Source: Actinomycetota bacterium (GTDB taxonomy: Bacteria > Actinomycetota > Thermoleophilia > Gaiellales > Gaiellaceae). From it: 34,721 nt of DNA. The notes under the pieces are model-generated. The model saw only the letters and a list, made by a program, of their open reading frames with translations. It was not told where the DNA came from and made no database searches. Shown piece after piece: positions 23,836 to 32,707 of this stretch (positions are counted from its first letter, which is position 1; each line of letters begins with the position of its first letter). The stretch is from the NCBI GenBank assembly GCA_005885125.1, contig VAXU01000065.1, positions 1 to 34,721 of the forward strand, read 5' to 3'. The position numbers were made by a program, and so were the translations under genes.

Positions 23836-23858
23836 ACACTGGGGTCAGACCGTAGTGT
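23836..23858. repeat. degenerate GGGTCAGACC copy
   Basis: The core GGGGTCAGACC (23841-23851) is flanked by ACACT on the left and AGTGT on the right, forming an imperfect hairpin with one mismatch and one G-T pair. It appears to be a decayed or variant member of the family represented by its two neighbours. Confidence 0.55.
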
Positions 23859-23910
23859 TTTCAGCCAGGTCCGAAAGGCCGCTCCGGCCACAGCCCCCGG
23901 CTGCGAAAAC

Positions 23911-23935
23911 GGGTCAGACCCGGAGGGTCTGACCC
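23911..23935. repeat. GGGTCAGACCC-family palindrome, copy 3
   Basis: Perfect 11-bp inverted repeat: GGGTCAGACCC (23911-23921), loop GGA, GGGTCTGACCC (23925-23935). The upstream flank TGCGAAAAC resembles the CCGAAAGC flank of the copy at 34547, so the repeated unit extends beyond the palindrome. Confidence 0.85.
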
Positions 23936-23963
23936 TGCTTGCCTTGTTTGCCTTACGCCAGCC

Positions 23964-24068
23964 GCGGATGCGGGCTTTGCCCGCGTCCGCCGACGACGCT
24001 TGGATCAAGCACGCTGACGAAAGTCGTCATGGCTCGCGCGCAACGCGCGCGAGCCGGACTTTCGTCAG
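23964..24068 (-). repeat. bipartite double-hairpin element, copy B
   Basis: Hairpin 1 (23964-23990) has GCGGGC/GCCCGC around TTT, a T-G pair, then GCGGA/TCCGC. After 23 nt, hairpin 2 (24014-24068) has 12-bp outer arms CTGACGAAAGTC and GACTTTCGTCAG, internal loop GTCAT opposite G, and an 11-bp inner stem GGCTCGCGCGC with loop AAC. Structure, spacing and the AGCAC in the linker match copy A while the stems differ. In leftward orientation it starts 4 nt after the ftsH stop. Confidence 0.85.
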
Positions 24069-24072
24069 TTAG

Positions 24073-26031
<1,959 letters not shown>

Positions 26032-26105
26032 CTAATCCCTCTTTCGGCAGGGTAGCAGTGTCGGTTTGAGCTACATCCCCTCATCCGAGGGGCTTCAAGC
26101 CGATT

Positions 26106-26663
26106 TCAGCCCTCTCCAACCAGGTCTGGGTCGAGTACGCCGACGTAGGGCAGATTCCTGTAACGCTCCCCGAAATCGAGGCCGTAGCCGATCACGAACC
26201 GGTTCGGGATCTCGAAACCCACGTAGCGGACGGGCACGTCGATCTCCCGGCGGTCGGGCTTGGTCATCAGAGCGCAGACCTCCAGGGTGGCCGGCTCGCG
26301 GGATTCCAGGTTTCGCATCAAGTACGACAAAGTCAGCCCCGAGTCGATGATGTCCTCGACGACGAGCACGTCGCGGCCCTCGATGTTGATGTCGAGGTCC
26401 TTGAGGATCCGGACGACGCCGGAGCTGTCGGTCGACGCGCCGTAGCTCGAGATCGCCATGAAGTCCACCTCGCACGGAACCGTCAGCTGCCGCATCAGGT
26501 CGGCCATGAAGAAGACGGCGCCCTTGAGGACGCCGATCAGCAGCGGCTCTCGGTCCGCGTAGTCGCGTGAGATCTCCTCGCCGAGTTCGGCGATGCGATT
26601 GCGCAGCGCCTCCTCGTCGATGAGGACCTCGCTGACGCCGCGTTCGAGCTCAGTCGCCGACAC
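26106..26663 (-). CDS. hpt: hypoxanthine phosphoribosyltransferase
   Basis: Salvages hypoxanthine and guanine to IMP/GMP using PRPP. The 185-residue protein has LIGVLKGAVFFMADLMRQL, DFMAISSYGASTDSSG, the PRPP-binding DVLVVEDIIDSGLTL, CALMTKPDRREIDVPVRYVG and GYGLDFGERYRNLPYVG, all typical of HPRT. GTG 26663 lies 14 nt inside the end of tilS, so the two are translationally coupled. tilS-hpt-ftsH is a widely conserved triplet. Confidence 0.97.
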   Translation of the reverse strand: MSATELERGVSEVLIDEEALRNRIAELGEEISRDYADREPLLIGVLKGAVFFMADLMRQLTVPCEVDFMAISSYGASTDSSGVVRILKDLDINIEGRDVLVVEDIIDSGLTLSYLMRNLESREPATLEVCALMTKPDRREIDVPVRYVGFEIPNRFVIGYGLDFGERYRNLPYVGVLDPDLVGEG

Positions 26664-27621
26664 GCTCGACGCTCACTCCCTCCGCGGCGACGATTCCCGG
26701 CACCGCGACGACCTCGTCCCCGCGCACTACGAGCGGCCACGACTCGCGCTCCGAGCGGGGAACCTTCGCATCGACGAAAACGTCCTGGATCTTCTTGCTC
26801 CTCCCTGCGAGCCGGTCGCCCGCGCGCCAGGCTCGTACCTTAAGGCCTGGGAGCTGCGACTCGATGCGCCACGGGCCCCAGCGCACTTCGCCTTCCAGCG
26901 ACACCGGCGCGCGCTCCAGCCAGACGCGGTCGTACTCGCGCACCGCCGTCAGGCCGCCGCCGAGGTCGAGCCGCTTCGAGCCGACTGCGGACGCGAGCAG
27001 CTCGTCGAGCGCGGAGGGACGTTCCTCGGCGAGGCGCAGGAGGTTCTTGTCCGCTGCGGGATGCAGCTCGCGCAGGCGCGGCAGGATCTCGTCGCGGATC
27101 AGCCCGCGCTTCGTGTCCGGGTTCGAGCTGTCGATGCGGAACTCGAGGCCTTCCGCACGGCAGTACGCCTCCGTCTCGTCCCGCCACACCTCGAGCAGCG
27201 GCCGCACGACGCCGTCCTCGCGCTTCGCCTTGATCGCGCCGGGCACGCCGCTCGAGACGAGCCGGTAGAGGACGGTCTCGACCCGGTCGGTCGCGGTGTG
27301 TCCCGTGGCCCGGAGGCGGTCGGTCAGAAACGAGTAGCGGACCCGCCGCAGCTCGTCCTCCGTCCGCGCGCCGCTTCCATCGACGACGACGGCGTCGAGC
27401 CGCTCGGAGCAGAAGCGCGCGTCCTCCTCGGATTCGGCGCCACGGAGGCCGTGGTTCACGTGCAGGGCGGTCACGCCGTAGCCGAGCGCTCGCAGCGCGT
27501 GCCAGAGGCACGTCGAATCGGGCCCACCCGAGACCAGGCACGTGATCTCGCCGCCGGGCGGGATCAGCTCGTGCCGCCGGACGAACCCCTCGATGCGGTC
27601 CCGCAACGCGACCGTGTCCAC
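26650..27621 (-). CDS. tilS: tRNA(Ile)-lysidine synthase
   Basis: Modifies the wobble C of tRNA-Ile(CAU) to lysidine, switching decoding to AUA. The 323-residue protein has the ATP-binding PP-loop CLVSGGPDST, VTALHVNHGLRGAESEED and RATGHTATDRVETVLYRL. It then has PLLEVWRDETEAYCRAEGLE and SSNPDTKRGLIRDEILPRL, and a short C-terminal substrate-binding domain with RAWRAGDRLAGRSKKIQDVF. It is the compact form, nearer to the Aquifex enzyme than to the longer E. coli one. GTG start at 27621. First gene of the tilS-hpt-ftsH set, divergent from a small rightward gene 60 bp away. Confidence 0.95.
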   Translation of the reverse strand: MDTVALRDRIEGFVRRHELIPPGGEITCLVSGGPDSTCLWHALRALGYGVTALHVNHGLRGAESEEDARFCSERLDAVVVDGSGARTEDELRRVRYSFLTDRLRATGHTATDRVETVLYRLVSSGVPGAIKAKREDGVVRPLLEVWRDETEAYCRAEGLEFRIDSSNPDTKRGLIRDEILPRLRELHPAADKNLLRLAEERPSALDELLASAVGSKRLDLGGGLTAVREYDRVWLERAPVSLEGEVRWGPWRIESQLPGLKVRAWRAGDRLAGRSKKIQDVFVDAKVPRSERESWPLVVRGDEVVAVPGIVAAEGVSVERVGD

Positions 27622-27681
27622 GGAGACAGCGTAGACACGAGGGGGATTATCGGCCTTCGCATAGGCACCGATATTTCAGGA

Positions 27682-27960
27682 ATGTCCTTCTTGGAAGCCT
27701 GGCGGCGGCGTGAATCGGTGCGCCAAGCGGCCGAATGGGGAGAGGAGCGAACGGCCGCGCGCCGTGCGGTCGAGGACGTCCCGTCGGCGGTTCGCAGCGA
27801 CGTCGCGCGTGTGATCGAGACCCTGCTCGACGGCCCGGACGCCGACGTCCAGTCGGCGCTGGACGAGCTCTGGCGGTTGCTCGAGCCCTATCCCGAGCTC
27901 AGCGAGCGCTTCTTCCGGCTACGCGTCGTCGACGACGCGGTCGAGTTCTTGAAGAGCTAG
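27682..27960 (+). CDS. small helical protein of unknown function
   Basis: A 92-residue soluble, mostly helical protein starting MSFLEAWRRRESVRQAAEWG with CAGGA six bases before ATG 27682. It has no Cys, no membrane segment and no recognised motif; the second half (LDELWRLLEPYPELSERFFR) is amphipathic. The open frame extends far upstream but that part shadows tilS on the other strand. Stop codon 4 bp from the stop of the convergent gene at 27965. I do not recognise the family; coding is supported by composition and the ribosome site. Confidence 0.65.
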   Translation: MSFLEAWRRRESVRQAAEWGEERTAARRAVEDVPSAVRSDVARVIETLLDGPDADVQSALDELWRLLEPYPELSERFFRLRVVDDAVEFLKS

Positions 27961-27964
27961 ACGG

Positions 27965-28435
27965 CTAGAGAAGCGGAGTGATGTCGCAGCCGCGCTGCTT
28001 CAGCGGGCCCTGAGCCTGCGCCAGGACGTCGTGGGCGAAGTTCGCCAGGCCGTAGGCGCGATACATGTACCGCCCCGGGTCCGTGTGCTTCGTGTGTGCG
28101 CGGATCGCCTTGTCGTACTCGACGAACATCGCGCTCAGGATCGCCCTCGTCTTCGACAGCGACGGATCGCTCGGTCCTGTGCTTCGGATGCCCGTCAGCG
28201 CGTCGTGCGTCGTCCTCAGCACCTCGTCCGCCTTTGCGTCGCCGCGCAGGTAGTCCTCCGACATCGAGCTCAACGCCGCCATGTTCAGCTGTGCGTTGTC
28301 GATGAACTGACGATCGGTGGCGGAGCAGGTGTGGACGATCTGCGCACGCCCGTTCCCACCCACGAAGAGCATGAAGGTGCCGAGAACGACGACCGCGCAG
28401 ACGAGTCCCGCTGCCGCAGTGATGCGGGGCTTCAT
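27965..28435 (-). CDS. exported or membrane-anchored helical protein of unknown function
   Basis: A 156-residue protein with an N-terminal hydrophobic segment (MKPRITAAAGLVCAVVVLGT) serving as signal or anchor, followed by a helical extracytoplasmic domain. Two cysteines, one at CSATDRQFIDNAQ near the start of the domain and one at GCDI near the C terminus, could pair. No lipobox at a suitable position. ATG start. Upstream on the strand is the GNAT gene, 69 bp away, and in between sits a small CCAT/ATGG hairpin (28470-28491). No family recognised. Confidence 0.65.
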   Translation of the reverse strand: MKPRITAAAGLVCAVVVLGTFMLFVGGNGRAQIVHTCSATDRQFIDNAQLNMAALSSMSEDYLRGDAKADEVLRTTHDALTGIRSTGPSDPSLSKTRAILSAMFVEYDKAIRAHTKHTDPGRYMYRAYGLANFAHDVLAQAQGPLKQRGCDITPLL

Positions 28436-28504
28436 CGCTTTTCTTGTCGGCGAACCGCCGTCCGCCGCTCCATCACCCTTTCGAGGGATGGGTTGCCGGA
28501 CAGC

Positions 28505-29284
28505 TCAGAAGATCAGCGAGCGATATGCGCCCTGCCGGCGCATCCCGACGGCTTCGTAGACGCGGACTGCGGGGGCGTTCTCCGGTCGCACGAAGAGGCA
28601 GACGACCGGAGCGCGCTCGAGCAGCAGCCGGATCAGGTCCCGGAGCGCCCGTTGCGCGTGGCGCCGGTTGCGCACGGGTGGATCCACCCACACCTGCTGC
28701 AGCTGCACGGCCGACGGCGTCCACGCCGACGCCTCCGCCTTGAACAGGATCGTGCCGTCGTCGCGCCAGATCCACGAGCGACCCTCCTCGATCTGTGCCC
28801 GCGTCCGCCAGCGGAATCCTTCCGCGTCGCGCGCCATCGGGTCGATGCCGATCTCTTCCTCGTGCGCCGCAGCGCACGCCGGCACGAGCAACTGGTAGTC
28901 GTCGTCCGTCGCGGCGCGCAGGCCGGTGTTCCCCGGCTCCGGCGGTTCGTCGATCACGAACACGGGCTGTCCGGGACGGTCGTCGCGGGGCGCGGGCATC
29001 CGCTCGCGCAGGTCCGCCCAGAGCTCGCCGACCGCGTGTTCGTCGCCGATGATCATGCGCGCGCGTCCGCGCGCCGCTACGCCTGCGAAGCGGCCGCAGT
29101 CGTGTCCCGATGGGACGACGTTCGCGCCGACGTGGCAGAGCGCCGTCAGGCGGCCGTTCTCGGCGAAGGCCGAGAAGCGGCCCAACCCGCGGCGCGCGAC
29201 GTCCTCGAGAAAGACGCGCTCGACCGGATCTCCCGCGCAGAAGTCGACGATCTGGTCGAGACGCGGCTCGATCGGCTCGGTCAC
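28505..29284 (-). CDS. GNAT acetyltransferase with N-terminal DUF4081-like domain
   Basis: A 259-residue protein with two halves. The N-terminal half (PVERVFLEDVARRGLGRFSA, LCHVGANVVPSG) resembles the DUF4081 partner domain found in actinobacterial GNAT proteins. The C-terminal half is the GNAT fold with QQVWVDPPVRNRRHAQRALR for acetyl-CoA binding and VCLFVRPENAPAVRVYEAVG near the end. GTG 29284 is preferred because it begins the conserved-looking TEPIEPRLD; an in-frame ATG at 29308 would place the start codon inside hairpin repeat D. Acyl acceptor unknown. Confidence 0.82.
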   Translation of the reverse strand: MTEPIEPRLDQIVDFCAGDPVERVFLEDVARRGLGRFSAFAENGRLTALCHVGANVVPSGHDCGRFAGVAARGRARMIIGDEHAVGELWADLRERMPAPRDDRPGQPVFVIDEPPEPGNTGLRAATDDDYQLLVPACAAAHEEEIGIDPMARDAEGFRWRTRAQIEEGRSWIWRDDGTILFKAEASAWTPSAVQLQQVWVDPPVRNRRHAQRALRDLIRLLLERAPVVCLFVRPENAPAVRVYEAVGMRRQGAYRSLIF

Positions 29285-29300
29285 GGCCGCAATCGTCGCA

Positions 29301-29324
29301 CAGGGCATCGCAAGCGACGCCCTG
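29301..29324. repeat. ATCGCAAGCGAC-core hairpin, copy D
   Basis: Arms CAGGGC (29301-29306) and GCCCTG (29319-29324) enclose the core ATCGCAAGCGAC, itself able to pair TCGC with GCGA. The same core occurs at 33750-33761 with different but still complementary arms. It lies in the divergent spacer between the GNAT gene and deoD. Confidence 0.7.
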
Positions 29325-29342
29325 GGTTAGGCTGCCGCCGCA

Positions 29343-30062
29343 ATGCCGATCCACATTCGCGCCGAACCAGGCGAATACGCCGAGGCTTGTCTCCTCCCCG
29401 GCGACCCGCTGCGGGCGAAGTACATCGCCGAGACATATCTCGACGACGCGGTGGAGCGGAACTCCGAGCGCGGCCTACTTGGCTACACCGGCACCTGGGA
29501 GGGCAAGCCGGTGTCCGTACAGGGCACGGGGATGGGATGCCCGGGCGCGACGATCGTGTTCGAGGAGCTCGTCCAGCTCGGCGTCAAGAAGCTCCTCCGC
29601 GTCGGGACCTGCGGTGGGCTCCAGCCCCATCATCAGCTCGGTGACCTGATCGTGGCGCTGTCCGCAGTCCCGGCCGACAGCACCGCGATGCACCTGGTCG
29701 CGAACGAGCCGCACTGCCCGACCGCCAGCTGGGAGCTGATCCACGGCGCCGTCCACGTCGCCAAGGAAACCGGCCAGCCGATGCACGTCGGGCCGATCGT
29801 CTCCAGCGACCTCTTCTACAACCCGGACGAGGGCCAGTACGAGCGGTGGTCGAAGCGCGGCGTGCTCGCCGTGGAGATGGAGGCGGCAGCGCTCTTCACG
29901 GTCGCGGCGCTGCGCGGCGTGCACGGCGGCTGCCTGCTCACCGTCAGTGACATCGTGGTCGAGGGCGAGTTCAAGCGGATCAGCGACGACGAGTTGCGCG
30001 CCGCGGTCGACCGGATGACCAAGGTCGCGCTCGCCACGGCAACCGCCGGCGAGAAGCACTGA
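29343..30062 (+). CDS. deoD: purine-nucleoside phosphorylase, DeoD type
   Basis: Phosphorolysis of purine (deoxy)nucleosides to base and (deoxy)ribose-1-phosphate. The 239-residue protein is the hexameric E. coli type: LLPGDPLRAKYIAETYL for phosphate binding, GTGMGCPGATIVFEEL, LLRVGTCGGLQP, IVSSDLFYNPDE, VLAVEMEAAALFTVAAL for the ribose site and LLTVSDIV with the catalytic Asp. ATG start; no clear ribosome site, and a TAGGCT box 10 bases upstream hints at a leaderless or very short leader. Its stop overlaps the CTG that appears to start the next gene. Confidence 0.95.
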   Translation: MPIHIRAEPGEYAEACLLPGDPLRAKYIAETYLDDAVERNSERGLLGYTGTWEGKPVSVQGTGMGCPGATIVFEELVQLGVKKLLRVGTCGGLQPHHQLGDLIVALSAVPADSTAMHLVANEPHCPTASWELIHGAVHVAKETGQPMHVGPIVSSDLFYNPDEGQYERWSKRGVLAVEMEAAALFTVAALRGVHGGCLLTVSDIVVEGEFKRISDDELRAAVDRMTKVALATATAGEKH

Positions 30063-30934
30063 CTCGGACGCTCTTCCTGGTCAATCCCGCGTCGGCGAAC
30101 GGCGCGACGGGGAAGCGCTGGCCGGAGCTGCAGAGGCGGGCGGCGGAGCTCGGGCTGGAGGGCGAGACGCGGATGTCGACCCGTCCCGGCGAGCTGACGG
30201 AGCTCGCGCGCGACGCGGACGCGGACGTGCTCGTCGTCGTCGGCGGTGACGGCGCGGTGAACGAGGTCGTGAACGGCCGCAGGGACGTCGAGCTGGCCGT
30301 CATCCCCCGCGGCACGGGGATGGACTTCATCCGCACGCACGGGATCCCGAGCGAGTTCGACGACGCCGTCGCGGTCGCGCGTGACGGTCGCCCGTGCGAG
30401 CTCGACCTCGGCCACGTGCAGTTCCGCGAGGGCGAGCGCTGGTTCGCGAACGTCGCCAGCGTCGGCATGAGCGGCGCGGTCGCGGAGCGCGCCAACGGGA
30501 TGTCCAAGGCGCTCGGCGGCAAGGTGACGTTCTTCTACGCGCTCGCGCGGGAGTTCCTGGTCTGGCGGAACACGGACGTGACCGTCCGCTGCGACGACGC
30601 CGAACGGCGCGGGCGCATGCACGACGTGATCGTCGCGAACGGCCAGTATCACGGCGGGGCGATGTGGCTGGCGCCGGAGGCGCGCCCAGACGACGGGCAG
30701 TTCGACGTGATCCTGATCGGCGACGTGAACAAGCTCGACTTCATCACGACCGCGCCCAAGCTCTACAAGGGAACGCATCTCGCGCACCCGAAGGTCGAAC
30801 TGTTGCGAGGTGCGACGGTGGACGTCGACGCGCCCGTGCCGCTGCCGATCGAGACGGACGGCGAGGTCGCCGGAACGACGCCCGCCCACTTCGAGGTCGT
30901 CCCCCGCGCCGTGCGCGTTCGCGTGCCCGTCTAG
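30059..30934 (+). CDS. diacylglycerol kinase-like lipid/sphingosine kinase family protein, apparent CTG start
   Basis: Soluble lipid kinase of the DAGK catalytic (DgkB/YegS) family, 291 residues. It opens TRTLFLVNPASANGATGKR for nucleotide binding, followed by VLVVVGGDGAVNEVVNG, the GGDG signature. Next come IPRGTGMDFIRT, where Met replaces the usual Asn of GTGND, and later HGGAMWLAPEARPDDGQFDV and PLPIETDGEV. Coding begins right at the deoD stop and the only possible initiator there is CTG 30059, overlapping as CTGA; the first ATG (30173) would remove the nucleotide-binding strand. So either a CTG start or a sequence change from GTG/ATG. Converges with the next gene, sharing CTAG. Confidence 0.85.
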   Translation: MTRTLFLVNPASANGATGKRWPELQRRAAELGLEGETRMSTRPGELTELARDADADVLVVVGGDGAVNEVVNGRRDVELAVIPRGTGMDFIRTHGIPSEFDDAVAVARDGRPCELDLGHVQFREGERWFANVASVGMSGAVAERANGMSKALGGKVTFFYALAREFLVWRNTDVTVRCDDAERRGRMHDVIVANGQYHGGAMWLAPEARPDDGQFDVILIGDVNKLDFITTAPKLYKGTHLAHPKVELLRGATVDVDAPVPLPIETDGEVAGTTPAHFEVVPRAVRVRVPV

Positions 30935-31221
30935 CTGGTTTTCTTCCGCGAGGCCGAGGACGTCTTGCGCGATGTCGACCTGCTGCGCGTGGACGTGCCT
31001 TTGCCTTCGAGCTTGTCGAGGCGCCGCTCGATCGTTGCGAGCTGTTTCTCGATCGTGGCGATCGTGCGCATCCGCTTCTGCATGTCGTCCATCCGCTCGC
31101 GCAGCGAGTTGACGGCACCGAGCAACCGGTCCGCGCCCGGAGCGCCGCCCAACCGCTGAATCGCCTCCTCGCCTGCGTCGGCGAGGCGGGTGACGATCGT
31201 CCGCTCACGTGGCTGTGCCAT
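30931..31221 (-). CDS. coiled-coil protein with basic Ser/Thr-rich tail
   Basis: A 96-residue cytoplasmic protein: a helix and then a heptad-like coiled coil (VNSLRERMDDMQKRMRTIAT, IEKQLATIERRLDKLEGKG) followed by a Lys/Arg/Ser/Thr tail of about 22 residues resembling histone-like or DNA-binding tails. ATG 31221 is the likely start; the longer frame upstream overlaps the neighbouring gene. It is the last gene of a leftward set with the L,D-transpeptidase and the secreted unknown, 10 nt after the latter, and its TAG shares CTAG with the convergent kinase gene. Function unknown. Confidence 0.65.
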   Translation of the reverse strand: MAQPRERTIVTRLADAGEEAIQRLGGAPGADRLLGAVNSLRERMDDMQKRMRTIATIEKQLATIERRLDKLEGKGTSTRSRSTSRKTSSASRKKTS

Positions 31222-31231
31222 CGCGCGGAGA

Positions 31232-32707
31232 CTAGCGGACGCGCGTGATGCGGTAGGTGATCTGGTAGCAGCCGCCCGGATTCGGGGCGGCGGGACACGT
31301 CGACGGCTGCGCTGTGCTCCCATTCGCGACGTGCACGCCGATAGCCGTCTCGGGCGAGCGGTAACGCGTGACGACGAATCCGGGTGAGTCGTCCCCGCCC
31401 TTGTCACCGAACTCGGGGCTCTTCGGGCACGGGGCCATCGGATTCGACGGCTTCGTCCATGTGAACGTCCCGAAGTCACACTCGTGCGGGAGCACGAGGA
31501 GGCGGAACGGGCGGCCCCGCGGGACGAAGAGATCCTGGGTCAGCCCGACCGGGAACGTCCGGCCGTCGCGCGCCGGGATCACGCGCGGCCAGAGCCGCCA
31601 CAGCCCTTCGATGTCCGTGAACAGCAGCCATTCTCCCGGCGGCTTCGTGTTCTGCCCTTCGAGCAGCGACTCGGGGTTCGCGCAGTTGAAGCAGGAGGGA
31701 TCCATCGACCGCCTGGTGAGCAATCGCGTGAAGTCGACGCGGAGGTGGACGAGTCGCGGGGCGGGGCGCCAGCCCACGAAGACTTCCTCCGCGAGCACGA
31801 GCCGCTTGCCCGGCGTTGCGGCGAGCTGGAACCGCAGGCGGGCGCCGTTCGCCTCGAGCCGCGGCCGCTTGACAGGGATCGTCGAGCCCATGTTCACGAC
31901 GCGAACCACGAGCCGCCTCGCTCCCGGCGGTCGCGGCGGCGGCCGGAGCACGAAGTCGTAGTCCCCGCTCACGTCGAGCCAGTTCGGCTGGGAGAACGAG
32001 CAGCTCTTGAACGCCTGTCTGTCTCCCTTCGTCCTGTGCGCGCACTCCGCAATCTGACCGGCGGGCGTCGCGTCCGTCGAGACGTAGAGGTCTCCCTCCG
32101 CATCCCCGTACGCACTGCGTGGCGAAGGCGAGCGCTCGGTCCAGAGCGCGCGGTACGGGTGGAGCTCCGTGCGCTCGCCGCCCGGGTCCCAGTGACCGCA
32201 GTCCCACACCCATGACCCCATCGCCTCGACTCGCGCACCCGGCGCGGGCCAGACGAATCGTGGCAGTGCGGTCAGCTCGCGCTCGATGTGGATGCGGCCC
32301 CTGGATTCGAAGTTCTCTTCGAAATTGCCGCTCTTCTCCTCCGGGTTCCCGCCGAGGAGCCCCTCGTACGCGGGGTCGGGCTTGACGTTGAGGTTGAAGT
32401 CGTATGCGTCGTGCGTCGCCGGCTGGTCGCCGCCGGAGACATGAGCATCGAGAGCCGGCCCGCCCGGCGAGCTCGCGACGCCTGCGAGCCAGCGAGGAGG
32501 AGGCGGCGGCCCGGACGCGGGAAAGTCACCGTCGTTCACGTACACCCAGCCCGGCCCGAGCCGCGAGACCTCGTCCGTGGCATTGCGCCCGCACCCGTCG
32601 CGGCGCGCCTGCTGCTCGGGTTGCGGGCCGAGCACGGCGTACGCAACTGCGCCGAGGCCGGCGAGCACCGCGACCGCGAGGGCGGTCGCGAGGAGTCGCT
32701 TGGTCAC
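31232..32707 (-). CDS. large secreted protein of unknown function, coupled to an L,D-transpeptidase
   Basis: A 491-residue exported protein beginning at GTG 32707, which overlaps the transpeptidase stop as GTGA. A signal peptide (VTKRLLATALAVAVLAGLGA) is followed by a largely beta, Pro/Arg/Trp-rich region. Stretches include GWVYVNDGDFPASGPPPPP, VWDCGHWDPGGERTELHPYR, DVSGDYDFVLRPPPRPPG and an end with CPAAPNPGGCYQITYRITR. Ten or more cysteines suggest disulfides. There is no recognised catalytic motif. The long open frame upstream of the GTG is a shadow of the transpeptidase gene. A wall or surface role is inferred only from the partner gene. Confidence 0.72.
   Translation of the reverse strand: MTKRLLATALAVAVLAGLGAVAYAVLGPQPEQQARRDGCGRNATDEVSRLGPGWVYVNDGDFPASGPPPPPRWLAGVASSPGGPALDAHVSGGDQPATHDAYDFNLNVKPDPAYEGLLGGNPEEKSGNFEENFESRGRIHIERELTALPRFVWPAPGARVEAMGSWVWDCGHWDPGGERTELHPYRALWTERSPSPRSAYGDAEGDLYVSTDATPAGQIAECAHRTKGDRQAFKSCSFSQPNWLDVSGDYDFVLRPPPRPPGARRLVVRVVNMGSTIPVKRPRLEANGARLRFQLAATPGKRLVLAEEVFVGWRPAPRLVHLRVDFTRLLTRRSMDPSCFNCANPESLLEGQNTKPPGEWLLFTDIEGLWRLWPRVIPARDGRTFPVGLTQDLFVPRGRPFRLLVLPHECDFGTFTWTKPSNPMAPCPKSPEFGDKGGDDSPGFVVTRYRSPETAIGVHVANGSTAQPSTCPAAPNPGGCYQITYRITRVR

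Larger units (their letters stand above)
23740..24072. other. 333-bp gene-free gap made largely of palindromic repeats
   Basis: Lies between the tails of the ABC exporter operon and ftsH. From left to right it holds a 13-bp-stem GGGT..ACCC hairpin (23753), a degenerate copy (23836), a third copy (23911) and the bipartite hairpin element B (23964-24068). Short open frames cross it on both strands but show no domain, ribosome site or start context. The leftward face of the first hairpin is followed by TTTT and could terminate ftsH-operon transcripts. Confidence 0.8.

Noticed and set aside
23753-23935. CRISPR-like array in the ABC-ftsH gap
   Set aside because: The repeats are palindromes with unequal, unrelated spacing, there are only two or three of them, and there is no cas gene.
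26082-26097. Terminator between hpt and ftsH (CCCCTC/GAGGGG hairpin)
   Set aside because: A 6-bp stem exists, but no T run follows on either strand and the genes appear to be one operon; it may affect RNA stability only.
27649-27672. Operator-like inverted repeat ATCGG..CCGAT between tilS and the small rightward gene
   Set aside because: The arms are short and interrupted, and no regulator or second copy is nearby.
28470-28491. Terminator after the GNAT gene (CCAT..ATGG hairpin with CCCT/AGGG)
   Set aside because: The stem has a two-base bulge and no T run; too weak to call.
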